Notes: generated by a model not told the origin, from the sequence alone. 64,000 nt of DNA from Bicyclus anynana (GCF_947172395.1 NC_069104.1:11125355-11189354), one strand, 5' to 3'. Counted from the first letter of the stretch, positions 31,646-42,352 are shown. Program-made: numbers and translations.

Positions 31646-32429
31646 TAATAAATGAATAATGAATATATAATATATTAACGTACTAAATTTGATATAAAAC
31701 ACTTTTCATCCACTGAACAGATGGGTGAAGGTCGTTTCTAATTTGAATAAAATATTATAATATTTAACCACCACTATCATATTCTATATTTGATTAACGT
31801 TAAGAACGAAGAAAGAAATTTAAGCAATGAATCAGGAGCATAAAAAAAGGCTTACAAACTTAGAACATTATGAAATGAGGATTTTCTTACCTTGCCATTA
31901 CAGATTCCACGGATTCTTATATGAAAATTGAATTTATTTATTTTAATTCAAAGTATTCAAATTAATGTACTGTTACGCCAGTGAGAATGTCACACATTTC
32001 ATTGCCGTGTGTATTCAGGCTACAACAATGTATGTTTAAAGTGCTACGTAGCGCTTCGTAGAGCTTCGTAGAGCCTCGTAGACAGCGGCTACGTGTAATT
32101 AAGCATTTTAGCTTGATTACTGTTCTCTTTTCAGTTACCTAATCATTTTTATTTATTAATTGTTTATGATGTTTTTGAATAACAACCTTTTTAGTAGTAT
32201 CGTTATTTTTTTGCTGATTAATTACTTTGAGTAGGCTTCGAGTTGTGAATGTTCGTACCGTGCAAAAAATAAAAAAAAACGTTTTACACCATATACTGTA
32301 AAGAGAAAATTATGAATAGCGCAGGTACGAATGTTTTTGGCATTTGAATTCCTTCGCTTCGTTATCTTTAATTAAAAATCTGTGCTCTCAACCCCCCGCC
32401 GTGCCCGTAAATAGAACGGAAACTCTTCA
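31646..32429. other. Intron upstream of the alternative first exon
   Basis: AT-rich except for a short tandem patch (GCTTCGTAGA, three to four variants) at 32043-32083, bounded by GCTACGT and ACGTAGC words. Could hold the promoter of the exon at 32593; no core element can be assigned. Confidence 0.35.
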
Positions 32430-32592
32430 ATGCAATTCCCACCTATGAATCCGAACTCAAAGCGCTAAAAACGTGGAGCCAAAGGAACCAAAACACGGGC
32501 GTCGATGCGCGGGGCGGGCGGCGTCGCCAGTCGGCCGGCGGACGCCGCGCGCGACGCACGCGGCGCGCCATGTGACCCTGCCGGCGCCCGCC
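32430..32592 (+). promoter_or_regulatory. CpG-rich leader with upstream ATGs
   Basis: Composition switches to GC/CpG-rich near 32382. Three ATGs precede the proposed start: a 12-codon frame (32430-32468), a frame from 32505 that overlaps the main start out of frame (to 32729), and a minimal ATG-TGA at 32570-32575. If transcription starts upstream of them they would lower initiation at 32593. The start site itself cannot be seen. Confidence 0.4.
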
Positions 32593-33285
32593 ATGACCGA
32601 GGGGGCGGGCAGGCTCCGGCCCGCTCCGCCCCGGAAACCGGACTCGCTGACCCTCGCCTGGCCGCGTTGGGACGACCCGCCGCCACCTGCGCCGGAACCC
32701 TCCAAACCGCCGCTACCTATCGACTCTGACTTCGGCGGTTTCTCGCCGTACACTCCGCCAGCGCCTATACAGCCCGACCGGAGGCCGCGGAGACCCCAGA
32801 GCGTGGTGTCCCCGCGCCAGATCCCACCGGTACCGCGCCGTCCGCATTCGATAGGCTCTGTCGAAGATGAGTGGTCCGTGCCGCTCTTGCAGCCGATACC
32901 GCGACGACCTGTACCCAACTTGCAAAGCGTTGCGACGCTACCGCGCGCGAGTTTCAATCTACCGTCTTCCAGGAGTGACCACCAGTTGCAAAGGCCCGCG
33001 ATTATGACGAACGGTTACGGTGCAGTGCCGCCGGCGACGTCGCGTAGACTATCGTTACCAGGTGGTGTGCAAAGTGCGCCGAAGTTATCCGCAACGTTCC
33101 ATGGGCTCTCGGGTCTGATGGGCCCAGTGCCCACTCTGGGCACTCCGGGCACGCCCAGCACGCCAGCAGCGGTTCGCGAGGCCGTGCGACACCTCTTAGC
33201 GCAGCCGAGGAATGGCTTCCCTATTATGGACCACAAGCTGTCACTCTTCATCGACATACTCGACGCCCAGGAGCGGTTTTCACAG
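32593..33285 (+). CDS. Probable alternative first exon of a short Dystrophin isoform
   Basis: ATG in good context (CCCGCCATGA) opens 231 codons ending FSQ (CAG) before gtaaag, phase 0. The same frame is open upstream to 32449, so an internal exon is also possible. Residues ~1-180 are low-complexity and Pro/Arg/Ser-rich, with SH3-ligand-like stretches (PPPPAPEPSKPPLP, PPVPRRP, PIPRRPVP) and basophilic-kinase-like sites (RRPQSVVS, SRRLSLP). The last ~45 residues (from REAVRHLLAQ to DHKLSLFIDILDAQERFSQ) look helical and could lead into a spectrin-like repeat. Strand, position in the Dystrophin intron and a donor phase equal to that of the exon at 8187 suggest an isoform-specific N-terminus like those of Drosophila Dp186/Dp205. 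I do not recognise the sequence itself; a separate gene nested in the intron is the alternative. Confidence 0.6.
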
Positions 33286-34456
33286 GTAAAGAAAGAAAGA
33301 AAACTTTATTTATCATTTACTAGCAGGCTCACGCGACTTCGTTTCCGTGGAAAACAATGTAAACTGTACAAGAACGTGTAAATCTTCCTCTTGATTCACT
33401 CTGTTGAGTAATGAAAACCATGTTAAAATTCCACCATGCCACACATTAAAAGATTTAATCTTACAGACAGAAAGTGACTTTGTTTTATACTATGCCAAGA
33501 CAAGGATACTACTCACATATTCTAGAAACTTAACAAAATACTCCAAGAGCAGAAAAAATCGAAAAAATTCGCTTTGATGGTACAACTTAGAAAAAGATCC
33601 CAACTCAAAATTCTGCTACAATTGTAAGAAAAGCATATTATATATAGCGTTGATTTTCAGGTGAAGCGCTTAGTTAAGAGAGATAATAAATTATTCACGT
33701 CTGTACCTGTTTGGGGCCATGTTTACATCGTGGACCCATTCTGGTCCGTCGTACATAATGCAGGGTTTGTTAGCGTAGTATTTAAAAAGGACTAAATCCA
33801 ATTTGAGCGTTCAAAAACGGGTGTTTACGCAAGCGAGTGCCTCGCAAGTTTATTTGTTAACAGTTGTTGGTTTCCAGAGGTATCTTGGAAACGTGAATTA
33901 CTAGTATGAAGGTACAAGTAGGTACGTGGTTTTAACAAAAGGTATTAAAGTTTAACTAACTTAATACAAGTTTCTGACGCAGCCACTTGCGTGTTATTTG
34001 TTGTTTCTTCTTTTGATCTTGGGAGTTACTCGAATTTGCCGGGTCGGTGCACTTGCTAATTACGAAACAAATTTTAACAATTATCATTAACTGGCGGACG
34101 CCCGCAACTCGATTTGGGTATAATTCTGTATTTTAATCATGATTTTTTCTGGAATAAAATACTTTTTACAATAACAAATACGAACTTCACAAATTTAATT
34201 TAACAATACGGATAAATTCATGTTTAGAGGCATATAATTTGTACCAAATTTATCCCAATCGCTTCAGTCATTATAATATTTGAAATTAGATATGTTAGGT
34301 ACCCGCAAGATAGAACCGAAACCTTAGTTGAATATGTATTTTAAACTGGCTTGATGCACATAGCAACTCTACATGGTCTATGATTTTTGTGCCTTAGAAT
34401 AGAGCTTGGACTTATTTATTACAGTTGATGTACCTAGTAAATTAACTTAATATATA
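33286..34456. other. Intron after the alternative exon
   Basis: (GAAA)n just after the donor, a Helitron 3'-end scrap at 33320-33352 (CTAGCAGGCTCACGCGACTT), and a decayed Helitron-like stretch at 34091-34285 (GGCGGACGCCCGCAACTC...CGCTTCAGTCA). The rest is unassigned. Confidence 0.5.
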
Positions 34457-34796
34457 CTAGCCGACTCCCCACAACTTAACCCACTTAGTTCACGTTCCCA
34501 CGAGAATACGGGGATGAAATATAGCCTACTAGCGAACGCCTGCGACTTCGTCCGCGTGGAATTAGTTTTTCGCAAATCCCTAGGGGACCATGAATTTTTC
34601 GTAACAAACATGCAAACAAACATACATCCAAACATCCATACGAACTTTCACGTTTATAATATTAGTAGGATTAGTAGGATGACACTCACAAATAACGAAG
34701 CTTTCTAGTGGCAAAAGATTTTTAAAATCGGTTTCGTAGATCATCTGATTATACCCTACGATACCACATCATTACCTCTTGAATTATTAGCATAGA
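34457..34796 (-). mobile_element. Helitron-like, interrupted by another Helitron
   Basis: A then CTAGCCGACTCCCC at the left, CTTGAATTATTAGCATAGA then T at the right. The body AAATATAGCCTA/TGACACTCACAAATAACG is split between A and T by the nested copy. Confidence 0.88.
34529..34679 (-). mobile_element. Nested Helitron-like copy with precise empty site
   Basis: Starts CTAGCGAACGCCTGCGACTT, ends ATATTAGTAGGATTAGTAGGA. Host bases are A (34528) and T (34680), with no duplication. On its own strand it therefore runs 5'-TC to CTAG-3', the Helitron rule. Confidence 0.92.
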
Positions 34797-35265
34797 TGTA
34801 GATATTGTTAATAATACTGGTAGGTAATATTATAGACTGTGTGCACCAAAGGTTGCTTAATGTCATACTACAGTGTAATTACAGTGTTATTTCTTTAGGA
34901 GTTAAGAAAACTAACTATAATTCCCTATATTATTATTTCACTAACGTTTTACATGTATGGAATTTTAAATACATTCGCGTAGTTAAAAAAATAACCTAAC
35001 TTTCCACTTACGTTTGCGCAAGTGAAAGAGTACGTAGTAAAAGTCGGATAAGTACGAAATGAACGCTCGAGGCAACTAACACGTGCTGCAGGCTTTTTAT
35101 ATGTTAAAGTTTAAATTCAGCTTAAAAGTAACCTCATACATTGGAATTGCAAATTTTATCGTTATTATGATATTACTCGTTTTATTATCATCATATTCTA
35201 GATCAAAATTTAAAATTCGTCTTAAATAGTCCTAGGTTTTAAGCTTTTTTGAGACAATAATCACA
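34797..35265. other. Unassigned AT-rich intron
   Basis: Nothing recognised. Confidence 0.4.
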
Positions 35266-35487
35266 TCACACTAATATTATAAAGGTGAAAGTTTGTGTGT
35301 AAGTGTGTAAGTATGTTTGTTCCTCTTTTACGCTGCGGCTACTGAAGCGATTTGGCTGAAATTTGGATTGAAAATAGATTTTACTCTGGATTGGACACAT
35401 AGGCTACTTTTCATCCCACAAAAATCCATGGTTTCCGCGGGATTTGTGAAAAACTGAATTCCACACGAAGTCGCGGGCGTCCGCTAG
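35266..35487 (+). mobile_element. Helitron-like, long-type relative, complete
   Basis: A then TCACACTAATATTATAAAGG; GAAGCGATTTGGCTGAAATT; ends GAAGTCGCGGGCGTCCGCTAG then T. Confidence 0.9.
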
Positions 35488-35643
35488 TTTTAACTATTTA
35501 TAGAAACTCAACCACTGAATTTGATGGCAGGTTATGCTGAGAGGGATTCTTAACATAATTATTAGCTACTATACTTACTAGCTACTTAATACTTATAACC
35601 TTCTAACACTTATTTCATTCGGTGCGTTATTTTTCTTGTCTTA

Positions 35644-35940
35644 GCCCGCATTCGCACGAGAAATTTTTTAATGGACATTAAAAAGCGTTTAAATACAATT
35701 GTATAGTATAACGTGTACATATACTTGACGACACTTGCATAACAGAGAATTTCCTTAATTCTCTGCGTGTGTGAAGTCTGCCAATCCGCATTGGGCCAGC
35801 GTGGTGAACTATTGGGCTAACCCCTCTCATTCTGAGAGGAGACTCAAGCTCGAGTGAGCCGAATATGGGTTTGAAAATAATGATGATTATGTTTGAATGC
35901 TTTTTAACGTTTGTTAAAAAACTCTCGTGCAAATGCAAGC
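35644..35940. mobile_element. TTA-type MITE carrying a SINE-B
   Basis: TTA flanks both ends (35641-35643, 35941-35943). Imperfect ~45-bp terminal repeats: GCCCGCATTCGCACGAGA against the complement GCTTGCATTTGCACGAGA, then TTTTTTAA and TTAAAAAGC. The middle is occupied by SINE-B. A single-arm relative is at 3790-3845. Confidence 0.8.
35738..35888 (+). repeat. SINE-B, 5'-truncated
   Basis: GCATAACAGAGAATTTCCTT to CGAATATGGGTTTGAAAATAATGATGATT, lying inside the TTA-type MITE. Confidence 0.85.
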
Positions 35941-36600
35941 TTACGTTTAATTCGTCAAATTATTCATTGTTATAATATAATATAGCTAACATAAAGTTGG
36001 TTGTATAAGCTTAAACGTGTACAAGACATGTATAGTAACAGTTTACACTGTGACACTGCGAGTCGCTCGCCCGCGGCGGTGTAGGGTTGCTACGTATGTG
36101 TGCTTACCCGACTGACACTGTTTAACCTTGTGTGTGGAACTTTTAAACTATGCCTTCAACTAGATACGTATGACATGGTACGTACGTCGGCTTTGATATG
36201 TTATCACGTTTTAACCAAATGTTTTTTTTAATCATTGTACGAGTGCTCTAGAATTACAAATCCACGAATCAACACGGTTGGTGGTACTGTAATTCTCATC
36301 AGAGAGATATTGGGTTTGATTCCCAGTTTCAGGTTAGTTTAAGATTTAAGTAGGCAAAAGGATGAGGTAAAGTTTGTAGTGTTGTAGGGGGTAATCTCTC
36401 TCTAATAAACCGACCGATTGACCGTGTCCTAGGCTATATTTTATTCACGTATTCTCACTGTGTATGGGAAATAAGCTGGTGAAACCGCTGAAAGTCGGTT
36501 AGTCTTACGAATATTACAAACTCGAAAGTTTGTATGGATGTTTATTTGGATGTTTGTTACTCTTTAAAATACTTTAAAATAAGACACAATGTTTGTCATC
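35941..36600. other. Intron with a decayed Helitron-like piece
   Basis: 36366-36503 (GTAAAGTTTGTAGTGTTGTA to GGTGAAACCGCTGAAAGTCG) is a diverged 200-bp-type Helitron on the + strand. A GC-rich patch at 36055-36120 is unrecognised. Confidence 0.5.
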
Positions 36601-36705
36601 TCTCATTTATTTATTACTTTTTTTTTTTAATTTTTAACAATATAAGTATAAAATACAAGACATTATTAAAAATTTTATTACATTAGACACAATTATTGTT
36701 AACTT
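36601..36705 (-). mobile_element. LINE 3' UTR scrap (family of 488-880)
   Basis: TTTATTTATTACTTTTTTTT and TAACAATATAAGTATAAAAT match 490-545. Confidence 0.6.
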
Positions 36706-36730
36706 TTGACAATTAAGTCAAAAGTTTAGA

Positions 36731-37040
36731 GCCGTGATAGCCCAGTGTATATGACCTCTGCCTCCGATTTCGGAGGGTGTGGGTTCGAATCCGGTCCGAG
36801 GCATGTACCTCCAACTTTTCAGTTGTGTGCATTTTAAGAAATTAAATATCACGTGTCTCAATCGGTGAAGGAAAACATCGTGAGGAAACCTGCATACCAG
36901 AGAATTTCTTAATTCTCTGCGTGTGTGAAGTCTGCCAATCCGCGTTGGGCCAGCGTGGTGGACTATTGGCCTAACCCCTCTCATTCTGAGAGGAGACTCG
37001 AGCTCAGCAGTGAGCCGTATATGGGTTGATAACGACGATT
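36731..37040 (+). repeat. SINE-B, full length
   Basis: GCCGTGATAGCCCAGTGTAT, B box GGGTTCGAATCC, tail to ATATGGGTTGATAACG. Confidence 0.92.
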
Positions 37041-37055
37041 GTTAACTTTTACAAT

Positions 37056-37225
37056 CCCCACTAATAATATAAACGCGAAAGTAAGTCTGTCAGTCTAACC
37101 TTTTCATGGTTAAAGCACAAAACCCATTTGGATGAAATTTCAATGAAGATAATTGAGCAGATCACAGGATACTCTTTATACCGAAAAAATACATAGTTCC
37201 ACCGTGGTTTATAAGAAACAGAAAT
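37056..37225 (+). mobile_element. Helitron-like, 5' part
   Basis: TCCCCACTAATAATATAAACGCGAAAG start; related to 55683-55893 (GTCTGTCAGTCT, ACCTTTTCATG). No 3' hairpin end found. Confidence 0.6.
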
Positions 37226-37529
37226 CGGAATAAGCCAATTTGAAGAAAGACTTCGTCTGGCTGATTGAAGAAAATTATTTTTTCCATTTAAAACACCTAA
37301 AATACGATTTTGAAATCAAACAAAGACAATACCTGTTCCGTCCTAGTTTCCAAATTACATCTGTGCACCCAGAAGTTGGGTGAAAGTTCGCCATCCGCCT
37401 CGCAAACAATGCAAATAGGCCCCAGTTTGATTCCCGAGTTGGGAAAGTATTCGTACGTATCCGTGTTACTTTGAATTGAACAATGTTTACCTTTACTTCG
37501 GTGTTCTATTGATTTTGCTATGTATTACT

Positions 37530-37808
37530 ACATCATTACCTTACCTTACATTATCAGCTGATAGACGTCCACTGCTGGACATAGGCCTCTTGCATGGTTC
37601 TCCAAGCACAACGATCTCGAGTCGCCAGCATCCAGCGGCTCCCTGCAACCCGCTTGATATCCTCGGTCCACCTAGTGGGGTGAAGTGGCAGTGGGCAAGC
37701 CACATAGTTCGAAGAAAAGTTGGGGACCCAAGGTGCTGGAATGGCGACCCCGCACCGGAAAGCGCAGTGTTCGTCGACCCCCCACTAGGTGGACCGAGGA
37801 CATCATTA
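37530..37808. mobile_element. RTE insertion with inverted 5' part
   Basis: 37548-37680 is the RTE 3' end on the minus strand; 37681-37800 is the adjoining upstream part on the + strand (GAAGTGGCAGTGGGCAAGCC to CTAGGTGGACCGAGGA). The join is a 21-bp exact inverted repeat (37660-37680 and 37780-37800). ACATCATTA flanks both sides (37530-37538 and 37800-37808). Confidence 0.8.
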
Positions 37809-37820
37809 GTTCAATTACTG

Positions 37821-38010
37821 TAGCTTGACAAATTCGTTCGTAACACTCCCGATGGTCCGCGGGGGCCGGGAGGCGGGTAGCTATGACAGCAAAACAAATA
37901 ACTGATGCACCCAACTTCGAGCCTCTGCCCCGCGCGCACGACTTCACACCTGCGCAGTCCTTCCCTCCCCGTCGCCCGCATATCATGAAATCAAGGAACT
38001 TGCCAAGCTA
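37821..38010. mobile_element. Candidate TA-type MITE with GC-rich core
   Basis: TA then GCTTGACAAATTCGTT at the left, complement of GCTTGGCAAGTTCCTT then TA at the right. The core 37858-37980 is strongly GC-rich (GGTCCGCGGGGGCCGGGAGG). Confidence 0.6.
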
Positions 38011-38204
38011 TACATCATTACTGCAATTACTATATCATTAATTTAATTACTATAGTATTTATACTATACTAAACAATACAACAGACAGACTAAAAGATAT
38101 GAGGACTCGTACTGCAAAATACTTGCACTTGGAAACTTTTAGAGGATGTCTTTGTCACGTCTTTCTCATAAGCAAAATTTCGGATTATTATTATCAGCTT
38201 TTTT

Positions 38205-38400
38205 AATAGCCCACAGGCTAAATAGGGCCAGGCCTTAAGAAATTTGGAGCTGAGACCAACCACGCTGCTCCAATTCGTGTTAGCGAGCTTAGAAAAAAAA
38301 TTCTTAGAAGAAAAAACAACCCGGAGTTTTTTAACAACAGCGAGGTTTTTAGCGACCCAGGATTCGAACTCAGGACCTGACCCAACCAAAACTACTGAAA
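38205..38400 (-). repeat. SINE-D
   Basis: Complement of a head with B box (CCCAGGATTCGAACTCAGGA) and a tail with AATAGCCCACAGGCTAA at the left. Confidence 0.6.
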
Positions 38401-39086
38401 TTATGTTGTAAAATTTTACTAACAAAATAAAAACCATAAGTCTTTTCATTAAAAAACAACACAATATTACAAAATATAAAAACATTGTTGCAAAGTTATG
38501 ATGCAACAGTGACCTGAAAACAAAAAAACATTATCCAACTCGGTATAACAAAAATCCATCACGAAGGCAGTGTTGCCAGTTTTTTAAACACAATGTCGGC
38601 AGCTCGTAGGCATCCCATTAAAAAATATGATTTCGCTAAAACACTTACCCTGAAAGTGTGGGGTACCCTGCGTAGAGCAACACGCCTAAGAGAAGACACT
38701 AACTTACCCCCTTTCCGTAGCTCTATACGCAGCTGCTTTATAAAGCCAGATATAATATTATATTGTGTCAGTAGTAGATTCTAGAGGGTATAATAACTTC
38801 CCTGCTCAACGTATTCCCGTAACTTACTATCAGGTGAGGTTGCGTGGTGATATAGTACAATAAAAAACTCAATGACATTTAGAATGACTCCAAATCTCTA
38901 CGGTTTGTATTGCAAAGTTTTAAGTACATTTAAGTACAAGTGACTTGACTTGCATACAATTACAAGAAAATACTTAAATTTACCTAATGCTCTAATAACC
39001 CAAAGTAAAACGATCAGAGTATACGATTTTACTGTAATAACGGTCTATATTTTAAGTTGAATGCATTATAGTTCAAAGACAGTTTT
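38401..39086. other. Unassigned intron
   Basis: 38560-38760 is GC-richer, contains GGCAGTGTTGCCAG and a 63-codon frame from 38593 that I do not recognise. A SINE-A-tail-like scrap is near 38828 (TATCAGGTGAGGTTG). Confidence 0.35.
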
Positions 39087-39380
39087 TCAAAAACAATGAC
39101 GGTTCATAATAAAATTTGAATACTGGCGTCCATAAACGTTGAAGTTATTAACTTTAGCTCCAAGACCCATTGGTCTGGTTCTTTTAAACAAACAAAAAAC
39201 ATTCCATATATCGCCTCCCCATTTCAAAAAGCCCGCTTTGTACGAGTAGGTCCCTCCACCGCATTGTCGACTGGATTTCAGCCTCACTTGACCTCCTTCT
39301 TGAAAAATACCTTTTGTTTCAATATGAAAAATCCACGGATTGGGATGAAGAGGTTGAAATGTTAAGACCCCCTGCCTCAT
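39087..39380 (-). other. Unrecognised 97-codon open frame
   Basis: Reads from ATG at 39380 through LTFQPLHPNPWIFHIETK, RLKSSRQCGGGTYSYKAG and NFNVYGRQYSNFIMN to a stop at 39087. An acceptor-like CTTACAG lies just upstream on that strand. No repeat similarity within the window. It could be an exon of a gene nested in the Dystrophin intron, part of an unknown transposon, or chance. Confidence 0.3.
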
Positions 39381-39727
39381 TATTTTGGTCCATCTATTTC
39401 AATTTCACTCGCTGTAAGTCTTTGGGTGTTCGTATTATAATATTGTGAGAGTGTATTTCTTTTGTTATTATCTATTAATTTTAGGGTGTTAAAATTTTGT
39501 TTTTCAAAAACTACCCAGATGTAGCGGGAAATGCCATGCATTGTAACTTAAATGTGAATTCGATTTCCAGCTTTTACTAGCAACTTATACTCGTGGTCTA
39601 GTTCGTGTGAAATTATACGATCCTCAAGAACTTTTTCTTGTTATGACGGTGGTTCCAGTAGGTGATAGATACACAAAAATTAAAAATAAATCTTTTATTT
39701 TTGTATTTTTTTATGTCACTCAATTTT
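39381..39727. other. Unassigned intron
   Basis: On the + strand, ATTTCCAG at about 39570 is followed by ~30 open codons (ATYTRGLVRVKLYDPQELF) and a GT at 39660; not recognised. Confidence 0.25.
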
Positions 39728-39812
39728 TTCTAACTGACAGACGCTTTGAGGTTTCATCTGCATAGTTCCTGTTCCCGTAGGAATACGGGTATAAAAATAT
39801 AGCCAATGATAC
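39728..39812 (-). mobile_element. Helitron-like, 3'-end fragment
   Basis: AACTGACAGACGCTTTGAGG, then GTTCCCGTAGGAATACGGG. It is followed at 39874 and 39948 by two direct copies of a short segment with GATGTAAC and GTTACCT. Confidence 0.6.
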
Positions 39813-40309
39813 TCGGTGAAGATGTTGATGATGATGAATTTTAATGATAACATACTTTTGAGTACTTTTTGATGTAACTTAAAAAAAAACAAGAGGTCAT
39901 ATGTTACCTGTTCATGTTAGTTTTTAATGATGATATTTGATGTAACTCAAAACAAACAAGCGATCATGTTACCTCTATAATATTAGTTAAGCTTTTATAC
40001 ATACAAATAAACTTCGTTTAATTGGCTGATTCGCTAATTTGATTGATTAAAGTTTCAGAAACTGGTGAGTATAAAGTGTAACGTGCATTATTTATGAGAG
40101 CTCATCTCATAACATAAATTACAGTGTCCACTGTGGAAACGGCGCTGTGGGTGATGACAGAGTAAAGGGATTAAAAAAGAAATGTTATTAAGAAGAGTTG
40201 TATCGTCTTGCACGAGCGCCTTCACTGTCCACGGCAATTAGTTGATTGTATACGCTTTTACAATGTACGATTTAAAAGGAACACAATATTTATTTATACT
40301 ACAAAGAGA

Positions 40310-40467
40310 CTTTTATTTTTACAAATAAACTCAAAAATGCTAGACAGATTTTAAAAAATCTTACACCGGTTAAAAGCTACATTATCAAGGAGTAACATCG
40401 GCTATATTTTATCTCTGTATTTATAAGGGAATGGGAACTACATGGGTGAAACTGCGTTGTTCTGCTA
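40310..40467 (+). mobile_element. Helitron-like, 200-bp type, decayed
   Basis: ATTTTATCTCTGTATTTATAAGGGAATGGGAACT, then ATGGGTGAAACTGCGTTGTT. Confidence 0.55.
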
Positions 40468-40644
40468 ATACACGTACCTACGTTCATTAGGAAACCGAAA
40501 AACTTATGTGACTATATGTACTATATCAATAATATAATTTATTATATACAGTAATGTAAACAGTTAAAAAAAATGTTTGTAACAAATATGTTTAAAAAAA
40601 TATGTGTCACTCTTCTCTCTGTCTTCTTGTCTCCTCAGTCATTT

Positions 40645-40846
40645 GTCATCATATCAGCCGATGGACGTCCACTGCAGGATAAAGGCCTTTTGTAGGGACT
40701 TCCAAACATCACGATACTGAGCCGCCTGCATCCAGCGATTCCCTGCGATTCGCTCAATGTCGTCAATGCACCTGGTGGGGGGTCGACCAACACTGCGCTT
40801 TCTAGTGCAGGGCCGCCATTCCAGCATCTTGAGACCCCAATCATTA
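40645..40846 (-). mobile_element. RTE LINE 3' end
   Basis: The minus strand is open for ~68 codons: LKMLEWRPC, GRPPTRCIDDIERIAGNRWM, DVWKSLQKAFILQWTSIG, then (ATGATG) at the left end. Confidence 0.88.
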
Positions 40847-41716
40847 TATACAATATACATACATACATTACATACAAGCTATACACCTTTCTTCTAACCT
40901 TAAAGAACAAATTTTCGTACAAAGCCCAATACCATCTCTAAAATTCCAAAAATCCTTTTAAAGCAATTCCTTATTTCACAAAGGCAATTCAGTACAGAGT
41001 ACAAACAATACTTGTAGCAATATCGTATGCTGCAACAGGACTGAATAGATTGAACAATTCAATTGGCCAATATTCTTCGGGTTTGTGGCAATTTTAAGCA
41101 CGTATTAAAACGGAAACAACCAAACAAACTCCCCTCTAGATTATTCTCGCAAAAATTCCACGTACACTATTCAATAATGGAGTATTCCATCCGAGGCAAC
41201 GAATTTTACGACACATCTCCTCTTGATAAATAGCCTATAAATGTAAAAGCTCGGGCGTCGGAGTGCATGCTTCCTTACCAATTCCAGAGGTTTATTAACA
41301 TTGTTTTTATGTTATATATAACGGAGCAAGAGTTTCCGAGGTATTTTTAAAAAGAGTGACGTCACAATTGTCGGCATCTTGAACATTGCTCATACTAGTA
41401 TTAGATTCTTGCAAAGCAAACTTCACTAGTGCTTGGTAAACTTCGTTTAATTGTCTAACAGCGCAATGACGTCACAGAGAGGTCCGAAGTGTACGACAGC
41501 ACGACTACGAATGCCACTGTCGATGCAGTGCATGCCTTTTTATTGAGATTGTAGTGGGGAGCTTGTAGTGAGTCACGTGTTAACGTGAATCGGAATCGTT
41601 TGGCGATGACGTAGTTCGTTGCAAAACGCCAACGTAGTTTTGCGCCAATATATATATTATATATTCGCAAAACAACATTGTTTAATTTTATATATATATA
41701 AAACCGCTATAAAACC
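40847..41716. other. Unassigned intron
   Basis: No repeat recognised; (TA)n at 41650-41700 borders the next RTE end. Confidence 0.4.
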
Positions 41717-41865
41717 CATTGTTGGTCGACCAGGTGGACTGACGACATCAAGCGAGTCGCAGGGATTCTCTGGATGCAGGCGGCTCAGGATCTTCATGTT
41801 TGGAAGTCCCTACAAAATGTCCTGCAGTGGACGTCCATCGGCTAATATGATGATCATGATATAAT
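41717..41865 (+). mobile_element. RTE LINE 3' end
   Basis: Sense copy: GTTGGTCGACCAGGTGGACT to GACGTCCATCGGCTAATATGATGATCATGAT. It is opposite in orientation to the copy at 40645. Confidence 0.85.
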
Positions 41866-42067
41866 TAAACCACAACAAATTATATTAATAACTGTGAATT
41901 GACCGTACATTTTTTTTTTGGAAAACTATTTATAGATAATATAGAGCGCAATATTTTTTCACCTCTCCCTTTTTTCTGTTTATGTTTGATCGTATATATT
42001 TTGATCTAATTTTATTGAGAATCAAGTAAAATTCAGCATAGTCAAAAACACGGAAATTGTCGTTAAT

Positions 42068-42352
42068 GTAAATAATAATATTAAAATAAATATAAAATAA
42101 AAAAGCCTTTTATTTCTTCTTATTTACAATTAATTAGGTAATAAGTATTTTAATTTGTTAATTGATAAATTAAGTAATTTTACAATTTTAAAATGTTTAT
42201 TTATTATATCTTCCCTTTTATTTAAAAGAAGAACCCTTTACGGTGAAGGCCTCCTCCAGGTGCTGCCATTTTGATCGGTCTTTTGCCTTCAGTAGCCAGT
42301 TTTTGTCGGTAAAATTTATGATGTCGTCGACCCACCGATAACGTGGTCTGCC
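42068..42352 (-). mobile_element. LINE 3' end, RTE-related C-terminus
   Basis: AAAAAAGCCTTTTATTTCTTC tail, then minus-strand coding with GRPRYRWVDDIINFTDKNW and KWQHLEEAFTVKG. Sister of 10728-11012. Confidence 0.65.

Noticed and set aside
32457..32957. A 166-codon minus-strand frame and other frames over the GC-rich exon
   Set aside because: GC-rich DNA opens many frames. The + frame alone has a good start context, a strong donor and sensible composition.
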